Assembly (NCBI RefSeq): GCF_001368915.1
Contig: NZ_CSTE01000005.1
Location: forward strand, 140,241 to 204,240
Length of the DNA: 64,000 nucleotides
Reading direction: 5' to 3'
DNA from: Haloferax massiliensis
Lineage (GTDB): Archaea > Halobacteriota > Halobacteria > Halobacteriales > Haloferacaceae
In this document: positions 9,497 through 17,637 of the stretch, one piece after another
Layout of the letters: every line of letters begins with the position of its first letter
How positions within the stretch are numbered: the stretch's first letter is position 1
Notes under the pieces: generated by a model
Seen by the model: only the letters and a program-made list of their open reading frames with translations
Told to the model about the DNA's origin: nothing
The model's database searches: none
Program-made: the position numbers and the translations under genes

Positions 9497-9854
9497 CGAA
9501 ACCGCCCGACTGACGACTGCCGTTCTCGTGTTCGTCCGCCGCTCTGCTGTTTTCTCGGTGAGGTCGAACGACCGCCGCCCGCGTCTCTGCGAGACTCAGT
9601 CGAGCGCGGTCGAATCGCTCGCCACACCCGCTCTCGAATCCTCGTGTAGAGCCACTGAAACGCGTGTTTTCTCTCGGGTCGACTCGTATCGACACCCTCG
9701 GAACGGCGAATCGTTCGTACAATGAGAACGCAGCGTCTCGAAGTCGAATTCGCCGTTTTCAGAACTTCGTTAGACGTAATTCGGCGTTTTCGTGTCCCCG
9801 GTCACGGGATTTTGCGGCAATTAGTGCGATTATCGGGCCGTCTCGGAAGTGGAC
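9497..9854. other. Intergenic stretch upstream of the IclR gene
   Basis: About 360 bases between the amidase stop and the regulator promoter. Open frames run through it, including one joined in frame to the IclR gene from 9722, but none shows a domain or a sensible start. The segment at 9720-9850 is lower in GC, consistent with a promoter approach. No gene is called here. Confidence 0.4.
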
Positions 9855-9871
9855 GTTTGTCAAATACAAAC
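9855..9871 (+). promoter_or_regulatory. Inverted repeat before the IclR gene, candidate operator
   Basis: GTTTG at 9855-9859 and CAAAC at 9867-9871 form an inverted repeat with a 7-base spacer, and the inner bases keep TTGT...ACAA symmetry. It sits 31-47 bases before the ATG at 9902, where a TATA box would be expected. IclR regulators commonly bind palindromes in their own promoters, so autoregulation is the inference. Confidence 0.4.
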
Positions 9872-9901
9872 AGCTATGGCGACGGAGCTTCGAACTGGAC
9901 T

Positions 9902-10717
9902 ATGGCAGACGAACACACGACCGGCTCACCGCGGACCCTGAAAACGGTGTCTCGCGCGTTCGACGTCGTTCGTGCGCTCGAAGAGTTAGACGGCGCGCGA
10001 GTGACGGAGCTGGCGAACCACCTCGACCTCTCGAAGAGCGTCGTCTACAACTACCTCAGCACGCTGCGGGCCGAGAAGTTCGTCGTGAAGGAAGAAGACA
10101 CCTACCGGCTGTCGCTACAGTTCCTCCTCGTGGGCGAGTACGTCCGGTACCAGAACATCCTCTACCGCATCGGCAAGCCCGAAATCGAGGAACTCGCGGA
10201 GAAGACGGGCGAATACGCCCACTTAGCGACCGAACAGCACGGACTGGGCGTCAACCTCTACAAGGTGAGCGGCGAGAAGGCTGTCGGGAGCGACTATCAG
10301 GTGAACAAGCTCCAGCGCGCCGACTACCTCCACTTCTCGGCGACGGGGAAGGCGATTCTCGCCCACCTTCCCAAAGAGCGCGTCGAGTGGATCGTCGACC
10401 AGTACGGACTCCCGCGCAAGACCGAAGCGACCATCACGACCCGCGAGGAGCTGTTCGAGGAGTTGGAGACGATTCGAGACCGGGGCTACTCGCTCAACGA
10501 CGAAGAGGAGATAAAGGGCCTGCAGGCCATCGGCGCGCCGGTGACGAACCGTCACGGCCGCGTCCTCGGCTCCATCAGCGTCTCCGGGCCAGTCCGCCGG
10601 ATGAAACAGCCGGAGTACCACGAACGGCTCATCGAGAGCGTCGTCAACACCGCCAACGTCATCGAGGTGAACGTCAACATGGAGGAGTCCGACGACGACT
10701 TCCCGACGTTCAGCTAA
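9902..10717 (+). CDS. IclR family transcriptional regulator
   Basis: A 271-residue protein from the ATG at 9902 (MADEHTTGSPRTLKTVSRAF); the longer open frame to 9722 lacks similarity. Residues 12-75 form the winged helix-turn-helix (FDVVRALEELDGARVTELANHLDLSKSVVYNYL), and residues about 85-265 form the IclR effector domain (LHFSATGKAILAHLP, RGYSLNDEEEIKGLQAIGAPV). Such proteins bind small carbon compounds and repress or activate neighbouring catabolic operons. It follows the amidase on the same strand and lies next to the ABC importer, the natural candidate targets. The C-terminus is acidic, as expected in a salt-in halophile. Confidence 0.92.
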   Translation: MADEHTTGSPRTLKTVSRAFDVVRALEELDGARVTELANHLDLSKSVVYNYLSTLRAEKFVVKEEDTYRLSLQFLLVGEYVRYQNILYRIGKPEIEELAEKTGEYAHLATEQHGLGVNLYKVSGEKAVGSDYQVNKLQRADYLHFSATGKAILAHLPKERVEWIVDQYGLPRKTEATITTREELFEELETIRDRGYSLNDEEEIKGLQAIGAPVTNRHGRVLGSISVSGPVRRMKQPEYHERLIESVVNTANVIEVNVNMEESDDDFPTFS

Positions 10718-11640
10718 TCGGGGCGCGTCGTCCACAGGCATCCACGTCGGCACCGTCTCCGCGTCGGCAACATTCCGCAGTCGGCGACATCCCACCGTCT
10801 TCCTCCGATCCGGTTCACAAACTGAGAACCGCCGGTCCCGGTCGGGGCAGTCGGGTCGAGAGGCCGCGCTCGACACGAGCGAGCGACCGAACGACCCGCC
10901 CGGCCGCGAATTTCGGCTCGGGGTATCGAAGCCTCCTCCGCGCCTTCGACGCCGTTCGTCGGCCGAGAACGAGGGTTCGAACGTCGGACAGTCGCACGCC
11001 CGAACAGTTTCGAGACCGGACAGTGTGAGAACCGACACGTGACGACGAATCTCCCCGGAGGGCTTGACTAAATAAGAACGAATCCGATTTCCAGTCGCCG
11101 AACACCAAGTTATGCTCCATATTCTACCGAACTCACCGCATTCACCACCTACTGCCGAGACGCCCGACCCACCGCTGGCAACGACGGCCACCGACCGGAC
11201 GGCGCCGAATGCCATTACACAACTATTAGTGTAATTAGCGTTGCCACACGGTTCGACCGCCAGTCACGCACGACTCGGGCGGACCCGAAGCGTCGCGTGC
11301 CGGGCGACACTCCCCGGACTTTCGAGTCGGGACGGACTGAGTACCTCTCGAACTCGGTTATCAGACGACATGTTAATTCAGTAGTTGTACAATAGTATTC
11401 CCGTTCGAACGAAGTGGTACCGAAACCGAACATTCGAGAGTAGAACAGACGTTCGCAACCGCGCACACAAACGTCGTCTACCGGACTTTTCTCCCGATTA
11501 CATGTGAAATTTGTAAAAATTGTAAAAATTCTACAGAACCCATTATCCGTGGCCGCGCTCAAATCGAGTGACCACTCATGAAAAGTGTTCTAAATCCACA
11601 ATAGTATGGGCGTGTCGGAAGGGTCGAGAGCGGACCGACC
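10718..11640. other. Long convergent intergenic region without a supported gene
   Basis: 923 bases separate the 3' ends of the IclR gene and the UspA gene, which is long for a convergent gap. The first half is GC-rich with weak arginine-rich open frames on the minus strand. From about 11,215 the sequence turns AT-rich and contains a tandem TTGTAAAAA-type repeat at 11,511-11,530. A 40-codon frame at 11,112-11,234 is possible but has no recognisable content. An untranslated RNA or a decayed gene cannot be excluded. Confidence 0.4.
11214..11235. repeat. Perfect 7-bp inverted repeat in the convergent gap
   Basis: ATTACAC at 11,214-11,220 and GTGTAAT at 11,229-11,235 are exact reverse complements separated by 8 bases. 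It lies in the AT-rich part of the gap between two convergent genes. It may be an operator or an RNA hairpin; no neighbouring gene starts here. Confidence 0.45.
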
Positions 11641-12402
11641 TCACCCCGAGTCGGCGTCCTCGTCGGCGTCGTCAACCTCGGAGTCGAGCGGTCGCCGGAC
11701 CACGAGCACCGGGGCGACGGTCTGTTCGGCGACGCGATCGGAGGTTTCGCCGAACAGTCGGCCGCGGAGCGTGGGTTTCTCCTCGCCCATCACGACCACG
11801 TCGTGGTCGTCCGCGGCCTCGATGAGCGCCTGTAGCTGGTTCTGTGCGACGACGACGACGCGCGAGATGTGCTTGCTGCAGACGCCGAGAAGGGCCAGTT
11901 CGTGGGCGACCTCGTCGAGGAGGCGTTCGCCCTCGGCGACCGCGTCGTCGTCCTCGGCGGCGTGGAACAGCGTGAGGTCTATGTCCTCGCGTCTCCCGAC
12001 GGCCGCGGCGACCTTGGTAATCGTTTCGAGGTTGATGTCCTCTTTTATCGGGACGATGACGCGGTCGATGGTCGGGGCGGGGTTCGAGAGCAACACCGCG
12101 TCGCAGTCCGCCTCGGTGGCGATGCGCTCCGTCGTCTGGTCGGCGTCGTGGGTGAACACGAGGCGCGTCTCGACGGTCGCGCCCGCGGCTTCGAACGCCG
12201 AGACGAGCTCGTCGAGTTCGTCGCGGACCTTCGGTTCGAACTGCTCTCTGGCCTGTTCGGGAGCCGTCTGCTCGGGTATCTCGTGGTACGCGAGGAGGAC
12301 GACCGTCGTCTCCGAGAGCAGGCGGGTCAGTTGGTCGGGTATCACCTGACCTTCGAGCACCGCGACGGGGACGAGCACGCGAACGTCGTCGGGATTACGC
12401 AT
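11641..12402 (-). CDS. UspA-type protein with two Usp domains
   Basis: A 253-residue protein with two tandem UspA-like domains. The second half shows the family pattern best: [13 protein letters not shown] at its start and [36 protein letters not shown] at its end, which resembles the nucleotide-binding G-x2-G-x9-G(S/T) loop. The start codon lies 8 bases inside the upstream amino-acid permease gene, so the two are cotranscribed and coupled. UspA proteins fused to or paired with APC permeases are typical of haloarchaea and are thought to modulate transport in response to nucleotide status. The last residues are very acidic. Confidence 0.88.
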   Translation of the reverse strand: MRNPDDVRVLVPVAVLEGQVIPDQLTRLLSETTVVLLAYHEIPEQTAPEQAREQFEPKVRDELDELVSAFEAAGATVETRLVFTHDADQTTERIATEADCDAVLLSNPAPTIDRVIVPIKEDINLETITKVAAAVGRREDIDLTLFHAAEDDDAVAEGERLLDEVAHELALLGVCSKHISRVVVVAQNQLQALIEAADDHDVVVMGEEKPTLRGRLFGETSDRVAEQTVAPVLVVRRPLDSEVDDADEDADSG

Positions 12403-13864
12403 CGGAGCTCACCCCCTTGAGGCGCACGTCGCGGGCGTAGACGAAGTACCACGCCAGCGCGGCGAGCGCGACGACGACACCGACCGCCTGCGAGAGCGGT
12501 TGCATGAACGCGACGAGGCTGAAACTCGCGAGCGCCCCGAGCACCGGGACGACCGGGTAGCCGGGGACGCGGAACGACGGGTCGTACCACGCGGGGTTCG
12601 ACCGGCGGAGCACGACGAGCGCCACGCAGATGAGCCCGTAAGTGACGAGGTGGAGGAACGACGCGACTTCGGCGAGCACCTCCGTCCGGCCGACGGCGAC
12701 GAGAACGACGGTCGGCCCGCCGACGAGCGCGAGCGCGACGTGGGGCGTCCCGTACCGAAGGTTGATTCGCGCGAGCTGCGGCGGGACCAGCGCGTCGCGG
12801 CTGAGCGCGTAGAGGGCGCGCGACGAACTGAGAATCGAGGCGTTCGCGCTCGACACCGTCGCCAAGAGCCCGGCGACGAGGATGGCGACCGCGCCGGGGA
12901 AGCCGAGGTACGAGCGGGCGACCTCGACGATGGCCGTCTCGCCGAAGGAGGCGAGTTGGGTGCTCCCGAACGCGCCGGTCGAGACGAGGATGGTCACGAC
13001 GTACAGCACCCCGACGACGACCACGGAGCCGACCATCGCCAGCGGGAGGTTCCGCCCGGGTTTCGTTATCTCGCCCGCGACCGTCGCCACCTGCGCGAAC
13101 CCGAGGTACGAGGTGAACACGAGCGCGGCCGTGGTGAAGACGCTGAGCGTCCCGAGGGGCATGAACTCCTCGGGGACCGTCTGGCGGCCGAACAGCCCGA
13201 GCGTGTCGAGCGACCCGTAGACGAGGAACACGAGGAGGATGCCGAGAAGCAGGCTCACGATGCTGTTCTGGAGTTTCGTCGCGTTCTCGGTCCCGAACAT
13301 GCTGAGCGCCGTCAGGACGAGCCCGAAGCCGACGCCGAGCACCGCCACGAGCGGCAGGTCAGAGACCATCGACGCCGCGCCCAACTCCGCCAGCACGGCG
13401 ATGGCGTACTGCGCGAACCCGACGAGGTAGAACGCCGACGCGAAGACGAGCCCGAGCCAGAGTCCGATACCGACGACCGCGCCGAACGCCGACCCCATGC
13501 CGCGGGAGATGAAGTAGTACGCGCCGCCGCTTTTCGGCATCGCCGTCGCCAACTCGGAGGTCGGAAGCGCGACCAACAGGGCGATGACCGCCCCGAGCGC
13601 GAACGAGAGCGCGGCCGCGGGCCCCGCCTGCCCGGCGGCGAGACCGGGAAAGACGAAGATACCCGCGCCGACCATCGTCCCGATACCGATTGCGAGGCCG
13701 CCGCGGAGGCCGATTGTCCGCTCTAACTCGGTCCCGCTTTCGAGGACCGTCACCTCGTCGGCCGCGTCCCCGACGTCGACCGCCGGGTCCGCGTCGCCGA
13801 CTCGCTCCCCGCCGCCGGGCGGGTCGACCCCGAGCACCGAACCGCCGTCGTTTCCATCTGACAT
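12395..13864 (-). CDS. APC family amino-acid permease
   Basis: A 489-residue membrane protein with an acidic 45-residue N-terminal tail followed by about twelve hydrophobic helices. The first helix carries [15 protein letters not shown], the glycine-rich APC substrate motif, and the next conserved stretch is [21 protein letters not shown]. It imports or exchanges amino acids across the cytoplasmic membrane; the specific solute is not readable. It forms a two-gene unit with the overlapping double UspA protein. A TATA-like box lies 27-34 bases upstream, at 13,891-13,898. Confidence 0.93.
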   Translation of the reverse strand: MSDGNDGGSVLGVDPPGGGERVGDADPAVDVGDAADEVTVLESGTELERTIGLRGGLAIGIGTMVGAGIFVFPGLAAGQAGPAAALSFALGAVIALLVALPTSELATAMPKSGGAYYFISRGMGSAFGAVVGIGLWLGLVFASAFYLVGFAQYAIAVLAELGAASMVSDLPLVAVLGVGFGLVLTALSMFGTENATKLQNSIVSLLLGILLVFLVYGSLDTLGLFGRQTVPEEFMPLGTLSVFTTAALVFTSYLGFAQVATVAGEITKPGRNLPLAMVGSVVVVGVLYVVTILVSTGAFGSTQLASFGETAIVEVARSYLGFPGAVAILVAGLLATVSSANASILSSSRALYALSRDALVPPQLARINLRYGTPHVALALVGGPTVVLVAVGRTEVLAEVASFLHLVTYGLICVALVVLRRSNPAWYDPSFRVPGYPVVPVLGALASFSLVAFMQPLSQAVGVVVALAALAWYFVYARDVRLKGVSSDA

Positions 13865-13890
13865 TGTACCGTCTTGTTATTGCGTCTCAC

Positions 13891-13922
13891 AAATATATCT
13901 AGCACCCATCATATAGAGGGTG
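13891..13922 (-). promoter_or_regulatory. Promoter of the APC permease with adjoining inverted repeat
   Basis: On the minus strand the box ATATATTT (13,891-13,898) lies 27-34 bases before the ATG at 13,864. Directly upstream, CACCC (13,903-13,907) and GGGTG (13,918-13,922) form an inverted repeat with a 10-base spacer, where BRE or an operator would lie. Confidence 0.5.
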
Positions 13923-14071
13923 TCGGAGCGGCCGGTGGACGCGCCCCCGGCGGCCCGACACCGATCACCGGCGACGAGAGAAAGTGTTAATTCGTCCGCG
14001 ACACGCCCAACATGCAGAACGATGGCGTACGGAACGTGGCGCGGCGGCCGGTTCGCACGGGGTGACCAGCG

Positions 14072-15322
14072 GTGAACTGGTCGCGGAAGTCGCTCGACGA
14101 ACTCGAAGCGTTCTACTGGGAGACGATAGCCCCCGCGATGGACCGCGACGGGATGGACCCGACGCGAGACGTGCCGACGTACGCGTGGCTGACGGAGCGC
14201 GGGTGGTCGGGTATCGCCTACGCGCTCCGCGAGAAACACGACCTCACGCCGCGGGAGTTCTTCGTCGAGGTCGTCGGCCTCGGCGGCGACGAGCCCGACG
14301 AGGGCTACGACTGGGGCATCGACGACGACCGCACCGTCGAGGCGTTCGAGTCCTACCTCGACATGCTCGAATCGCGGCGCGGCCTCGCCGACTCGACGCT
14401 GCCGACCCGCCGAACCCACCTCGCGCGGTTCGCCCGAATCTACCGCGACCGACACGGGTCGGCTGACCTGCTCTCTCGGCTCGACGACCGCGACGCCGAG
14501 CCCGACGAGATAGACCGCTGTCTCGCGGTCCTCGACGAGTTCGACGCCGAACTCGCCACCGACGGGACGAAGCTCAAATACCTCCAGACGGTCCGGTCGT
14601 TCTACGAGTACCTCGTCGACTTCCGACGCGCGCGGTACAACCCCGTCGAGAACGCCGCGAAGCAGTTCCGCTGGGAGCAGGGCCAACCCGACAACCGCAC
14701 GATGACGGCCGATCAGGTGAGCGACGTGTACGCCGTCGCCGACGACCTCGAAGACCGCCTGCTCGTCCTCGGACTCGCCGGCTGGGGGCTCCGCCCGAAC
14801 GAGCTCGCGTCGCTCCGCGCGTCGCAACTCGTCCTCTCCGGCGACGACCCCCACATCGAGTTCGAAGAGCGGAAGAACGGGCCGGGAACCGTCGCGCTTC
14901 TCTACGGCGTCGACGCCGTCGCCGCCCGCATCGACGCGCTCGCCGAGGACGACGACTGGAGCGGCGCGCTGTTTCCCTCCTCGCGGGCCGCGTCGGGCCA
15001 CATCGCCCGCGAGACGGTCAACCGGCGGTTCAAGCGCCTCGCCGACGAGGCTGACGTGACCGTCGACGGCGACGTGCCGACGGCGAAGCTCTGTCGGCGC
15101 TTCTGGTACACGGCCTATCAGGCGGCGGTCGACGAGATGCTCGCCCAGTTGGAGGGCGTCGCCGCGGACCAGGGGTCGAAAAGCGCCGACGTCGTCATGT
15201 CGAACTACCTCTCCGAGGAGCGCCGCCGGTCGTTCCGTCGGCAGGCGATGCGCGAGACGCTGGCCGAGGTGTTCGAGCCTGACGGCGAGTCCGCGACCGT
15301 CGAGACGCAGATGCCGCGGTGA
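14072..15322 (+). CDS. Tyrosine recombinase / integrase-like protein
   Basis: A 416-residue protein. Residues about 85-190 form a SAM-like core-binding domain and residues about 210-400 a catalytic domain of the tyrosine-recombinase fold. Catalytic candidates are R241 in GWGLRPNEL, an arginine in the KLCRRFWYTAY box near 342, and Y379 in SNYLSEERRR. The usual HxxR histidine is not evident, so activity is uncertain. A GTG start at 14,072 is chosen because an in-frame stop lies just before it (14,063-14,065) and GGTGA lies about 8 bases upstream. No tRNA gene, att site or phage gene is near, so it looks like a resident XerC/D-like or integrase-derived protein rather than an island integrase. 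Confidence 0.78.
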   Translation: MNWSRKSLDELEAFYWETIAPAMDRDGMDPTRDVPTYAWLTERGWSGIAYALREKHDLTPREFFVEVVGLGGDEPDEGYDWGIDDDRTVEAFESYLDMLESRRGLADSTLPTRRTHLARFARIYRDRHGSADLLSRLDDRDAEPDEIDRCLAVLDEFDAELATDGTKLKYLQTVRSFYEYLVDFRRARYNPVENAAKQFRWEQGQPDNRTMTADQVSDVYAVADDLEDRLLVLGLAGWGLRPNELASLRASQLVLSGDDPHIEFEERKNGPGTVALLYGVDAVAARIDALAEDDDWSGALFPSSRAASGHIARETVNRRFKRLADEADVTVDGDVPTAKLCRRFWYTAYQAAVDEMLAQLEGVAADQGSKSADVVMSNYLSEERRRSFRRQAMRETLAEVFEPDGESATVETQMPR

Positions 15323-15471
15323 CTGTGACTGCCGGCGTCACCGCGGTGCGTGCGTTGCGGGGCGACAGCGGCTCACGGCGGCCGCCGGGTGCGTGACCGT
15401 CTCGTCGTGTGAGCGGCCGTCCGACGTCGGTGGTCGTGGCTTTTACCCGTGTCGAGGAGTCACCCTCCACT

Positions 15472-15795
15472 ATGGACCTTCGAGTTGCCGGCCTGAACGG
15501 TCTCGAAGAGCGGGTCGAGAGCGCGCTGAACAGAATCAGCGAACTGCAAGCGGGCACGCGAGTGCAGTCCGACGCGTTCTTCTCACAGTCGTTCATGAGC
15601 GACCACACCGAGTTCGACTCGTTCGCCGCGTTCTGCGAGCAGAGCCCGTGGCCCCTCGACGACGTCAGCGACGTCCAGGACGTCTCCCGTGACCGACTCA
15701 ACGGATACATCGCGGCGACGACCGACTTCGAGACGTGGGAGGGAATGAAAACCCGGGCCGCGGAGGAGGAGATTATCGACCAGATAGCCCCCTGA
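15472..15795 (+). CDS. Small conserved acidic protein of unknown function
   Basis: A 107-residue soluble protein from the ATG at 15,472 (MDLRVAGLNGLEERVESAL); the open frame extends upstream to 15,409 without support, and a TTTTA-like box lies about 30 bases before this ATG. It is acidic, with a predicted amphipathic helix at residues 8-24 and conserved-looking aromatic/proline segments (FCEQSPWPLDD, FETWEGMKTRAAEEEI). No known domain is recognised. It is convergent with the phosphate transporter: their stop codons abut at 15,795/15,796. Confidence 0.65.
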   Translation: MDLRVAGLNGLEERVESALNRISELQAGTRVQSDAFFSQSFMSDHTEFDSFAAFCEQSPWPLDDVSDVQDVSRDRLNGYIAATTDFETWEGMKTRAAEEEIIDQIAP

Positions 15796-17013
15796 CTAGC
15801 CGACGGTTTGAACCGCGGTCAGGACGTGATACAGGCCGTAGCTGATGAGGCCCGCGCCGAACATCGAGCCGACCCACGAGCCGAGGGTAATGCCGACCTT
15901 CCGCAGCGAGACGCCACTCCCGCCGGACGAACTCGCCGCGAGTCCGCTGCCGACGATGCTCGCGATCATCACTTTGTTGAACGAGATCGGGATTCCCAGC
16001 ACGATTGCGAGCTGGGCGATGAGAAAGGCGGGAATCAGGGCGGCTATCGACCGCCGGGGGCCGAGCGCGGCGTACTCGTTCGAGACGGCTTGCACGAGTC
16101 GCGGCCCACGAATCCACGCCCCGAGCAGAATCCCGCCGCCGCCGAGTGCAAGCAGGTAGATAGACGGGAGCCGGAGGTCCGTCTCGAACACCGCCTCCAG
16201 TGGGCCGGTCGCCAACCCGACCTGCGTGCCGCCGCTCGTGAACACGACGATGAGTCCCAGCACGACCAGAAACTGATTAATTCCGGCAGTCTCGTCGCGT
16301 CGGAGCAACCCGAGCGTCCCGACGAGGGCAACGAGCCCGCAGAGTACGCTCACGGCGACCATCCCGAGGGTGTACGAGCCGCCGACGACCGTCGGAAGAA
16401 GCTGGGACGTCGTAGCGAGGTATCGAGCGACTGACCCCTGTGCGCCGCTCGCAGTCGGGATGACCGTGAGTTGGATGTTGGCTAACGCGTAGCCGACTGC
16501 GCCACCGAGGACGGGAATACCGACGGTTTCGGGGACGGCGTCGCTTCGGAGCCCCCGCGCGAGGCCGTACGCGAGCACGGCCTCCACGATGGGAATGGCG
16601 AACCAGAACCCGAGGATGACGGCGTACTCGTCGACAGCGAATCCGCCGCCGAGGGCGATTCCGGACCCGATCATCGCCCCCGTGACGGTGAACGCGGACG
16701 GTATCGGATACCCGTAGGTGTTCCCGATCGTGATGAGGGTCGCGGCGGTCAGCAGGGCCGCCGCCGCCGCGAGCGGTGTAATCGACACGCCGGTCACGAG
16801 GTCTTTGCCGATGGTCTCGGAGATGCTGCCTCCCTGAAGGACCGCCCCCAGTCCGGCGACGATGCCGACGAGCAGGGCGGCCCGAAGAACCGAGAGCGCG
16901 TTCGCTCCGACGGCGGGCGCAACGGGCGCAGAGTTACTGTTCGCCCCGACGGTGAACGACATGAACAGGGCCGCGAGGAGCGCAATCGAGAGAACGAGCA
17001 GTACGGATGCCAT
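15796..17013 (-). CDS. Pit family inorganic phosphate transporter
   Basis: A 405-residue membrane protein from the ATG at 17,013 (MASVLLVLSIALLAALFMSFTVGANSNS). The open frame runs on to 17,349, but that part is not membrane-like. The two inverted Pit repeats are visible: VGANSNSAPVAPAVGANALS near the N-terminus and FNKVMIASIVGSGLA near the C-terminus, each with the polar motif that binds phosphate and cation. About ten to eleven helices are predicted. It imports phosphate using the proton or sodium gradient. A strong hairpin ends three bases before the start codon (separate entry), suggesting control at translation or by an operator. The accessory island begins directly upstream. Confidence 0.9.
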   Translation of the reverse strand: MASVLLVLSIALLAALFMSFTVGANSNSAPVAPAVGANALSVLRAALLVGIVAGLGAVLQGGSISETIGKDLVTGVSITPLAAAAALLTAATLITIGNTYGYPIPSAFTVTGAMIGSGIALGGGFAVDEYAVILGFWFAIPIVEAVLAYGLARGLRSDAVPETVGIPVLGGAVGYALANIQLTVIPTASGAQGSVARYLATTSQLLPTVVGGSYTLGMVAVSVLCGLVALVGTLGLLRRDETAGINQFLVVLGLIVVFTSGGTQVGLATGPLEAVFETDLRLPSIYLLALGGGGILLGAWIRGPRLVQAVSNEYAALGPRRSIAALIPAFLIAQLAIVLGIPISFNKVMIASIVGSGLAASSSGGSGVSLRKVGITLGSWVGSMFGAGLISYGLYHVLTAVQTVG

Positions 17014-17016
17014 ACT

Positions 17017-17047
17017 CACACCACCCGACGCGGTCTCTGGTGGTGTG
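17017..17047 (-). promoter_or_regulatory. Perfect 9-bp stem hairpin directly 5' of the phosphate transporter start codon
   Basis: On the minus (coding) strand CACACCACC (17,047-17,039) pairs perfectly with GGTGGTGTG (17,025-17,017) around a 13-base loop, and the ATG follows after three bases. The G-rich arm is the only candidate for pairing with the 16S rRNA tail, so the hairpin would hide it if it lies in the mRNA. The same palindrome could instead be a DNA operator. Confidence 0.6.
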
Positions 17048-17637
17048 GTATCCAGAACGGTCGGCGACGACGACAGGTTCTCATTTGACTGAAAACCGAG
17101 CCACGAGACAGATGAACCCATCGAAATCACGTATATCGGCTGATAGTGAAGCAATCGTCTCGATAAGTAATGCGATGCATATCCGAACGACGGTAACGCA
17201 GGTTTCAGGGGTCGCGAGAGTGCGAGCCAGTCCCGGAAGCGGCTCGAACGATGCCGATTCAGATCGCTGGTCTCGATCGCACGGGTCCGAACACCGTCTC
17301 GACGACCAACCATCGACTTCCGAACGAAATCGGAGAGGAGTTCTTCCAAGTCGGTATCGTCGGTATCCTCGCCATCGCTATTCCCGTACCCGACCGCTCA
17401 CCGGCGAGAGATCGGAGTACGCGTCTGACTCCAGTTGAGGTCGGGTTCGATAAACCACATAGAGCGATACACAAGAACACACGGTCAGAAGTTGCAGAAC
17501 TTCGGAGGATGGATTATTTTTGCGTTTTTCTAGGCCTTTTCGTGGTTCGGACAGGCCACATCGGTATCGCATCAACTACCGACCTCGGTGAGACGCCGTC
17601 GAATGCTCGAAAACAGCCCAAAAATTGACCACTCGCA
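17048..17637. other. Intergenic stretch between phosphate transporter and IS element
   Basis: About 590 bases with no supported gene. Several frames are open on both strands, but none has a recognisable domain or host-like codon pattern. The minus-strand promoter of the transporter is expected in the first 100 bases (AT-rich TATATCGG region near 17,130). The rest marks the transition from core DNA to the lower-GC island. Confidence 0.4.

Noticed and set aside
10815..11120. A 101-codon minus-strand frame in the IclR-UspA gap
   Set aside because: Arg/Ser-rich without domain, promoter or host-like codon pattern.
14012..14065. A 17-codon frame just before the tyrosine recombinase, as an alternative start
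   Set aside because: It ends at TGA 14,063-14,065, so it cannot extend the recombinase. It is too short to call as a gene.
14072..15322. An integrative element marked by the tyrosine recombinase
   Set aside because: No att-like direct repeats, no tRNA target, and both neighbours are core-type genes, so no island boundary can be drawn from it.
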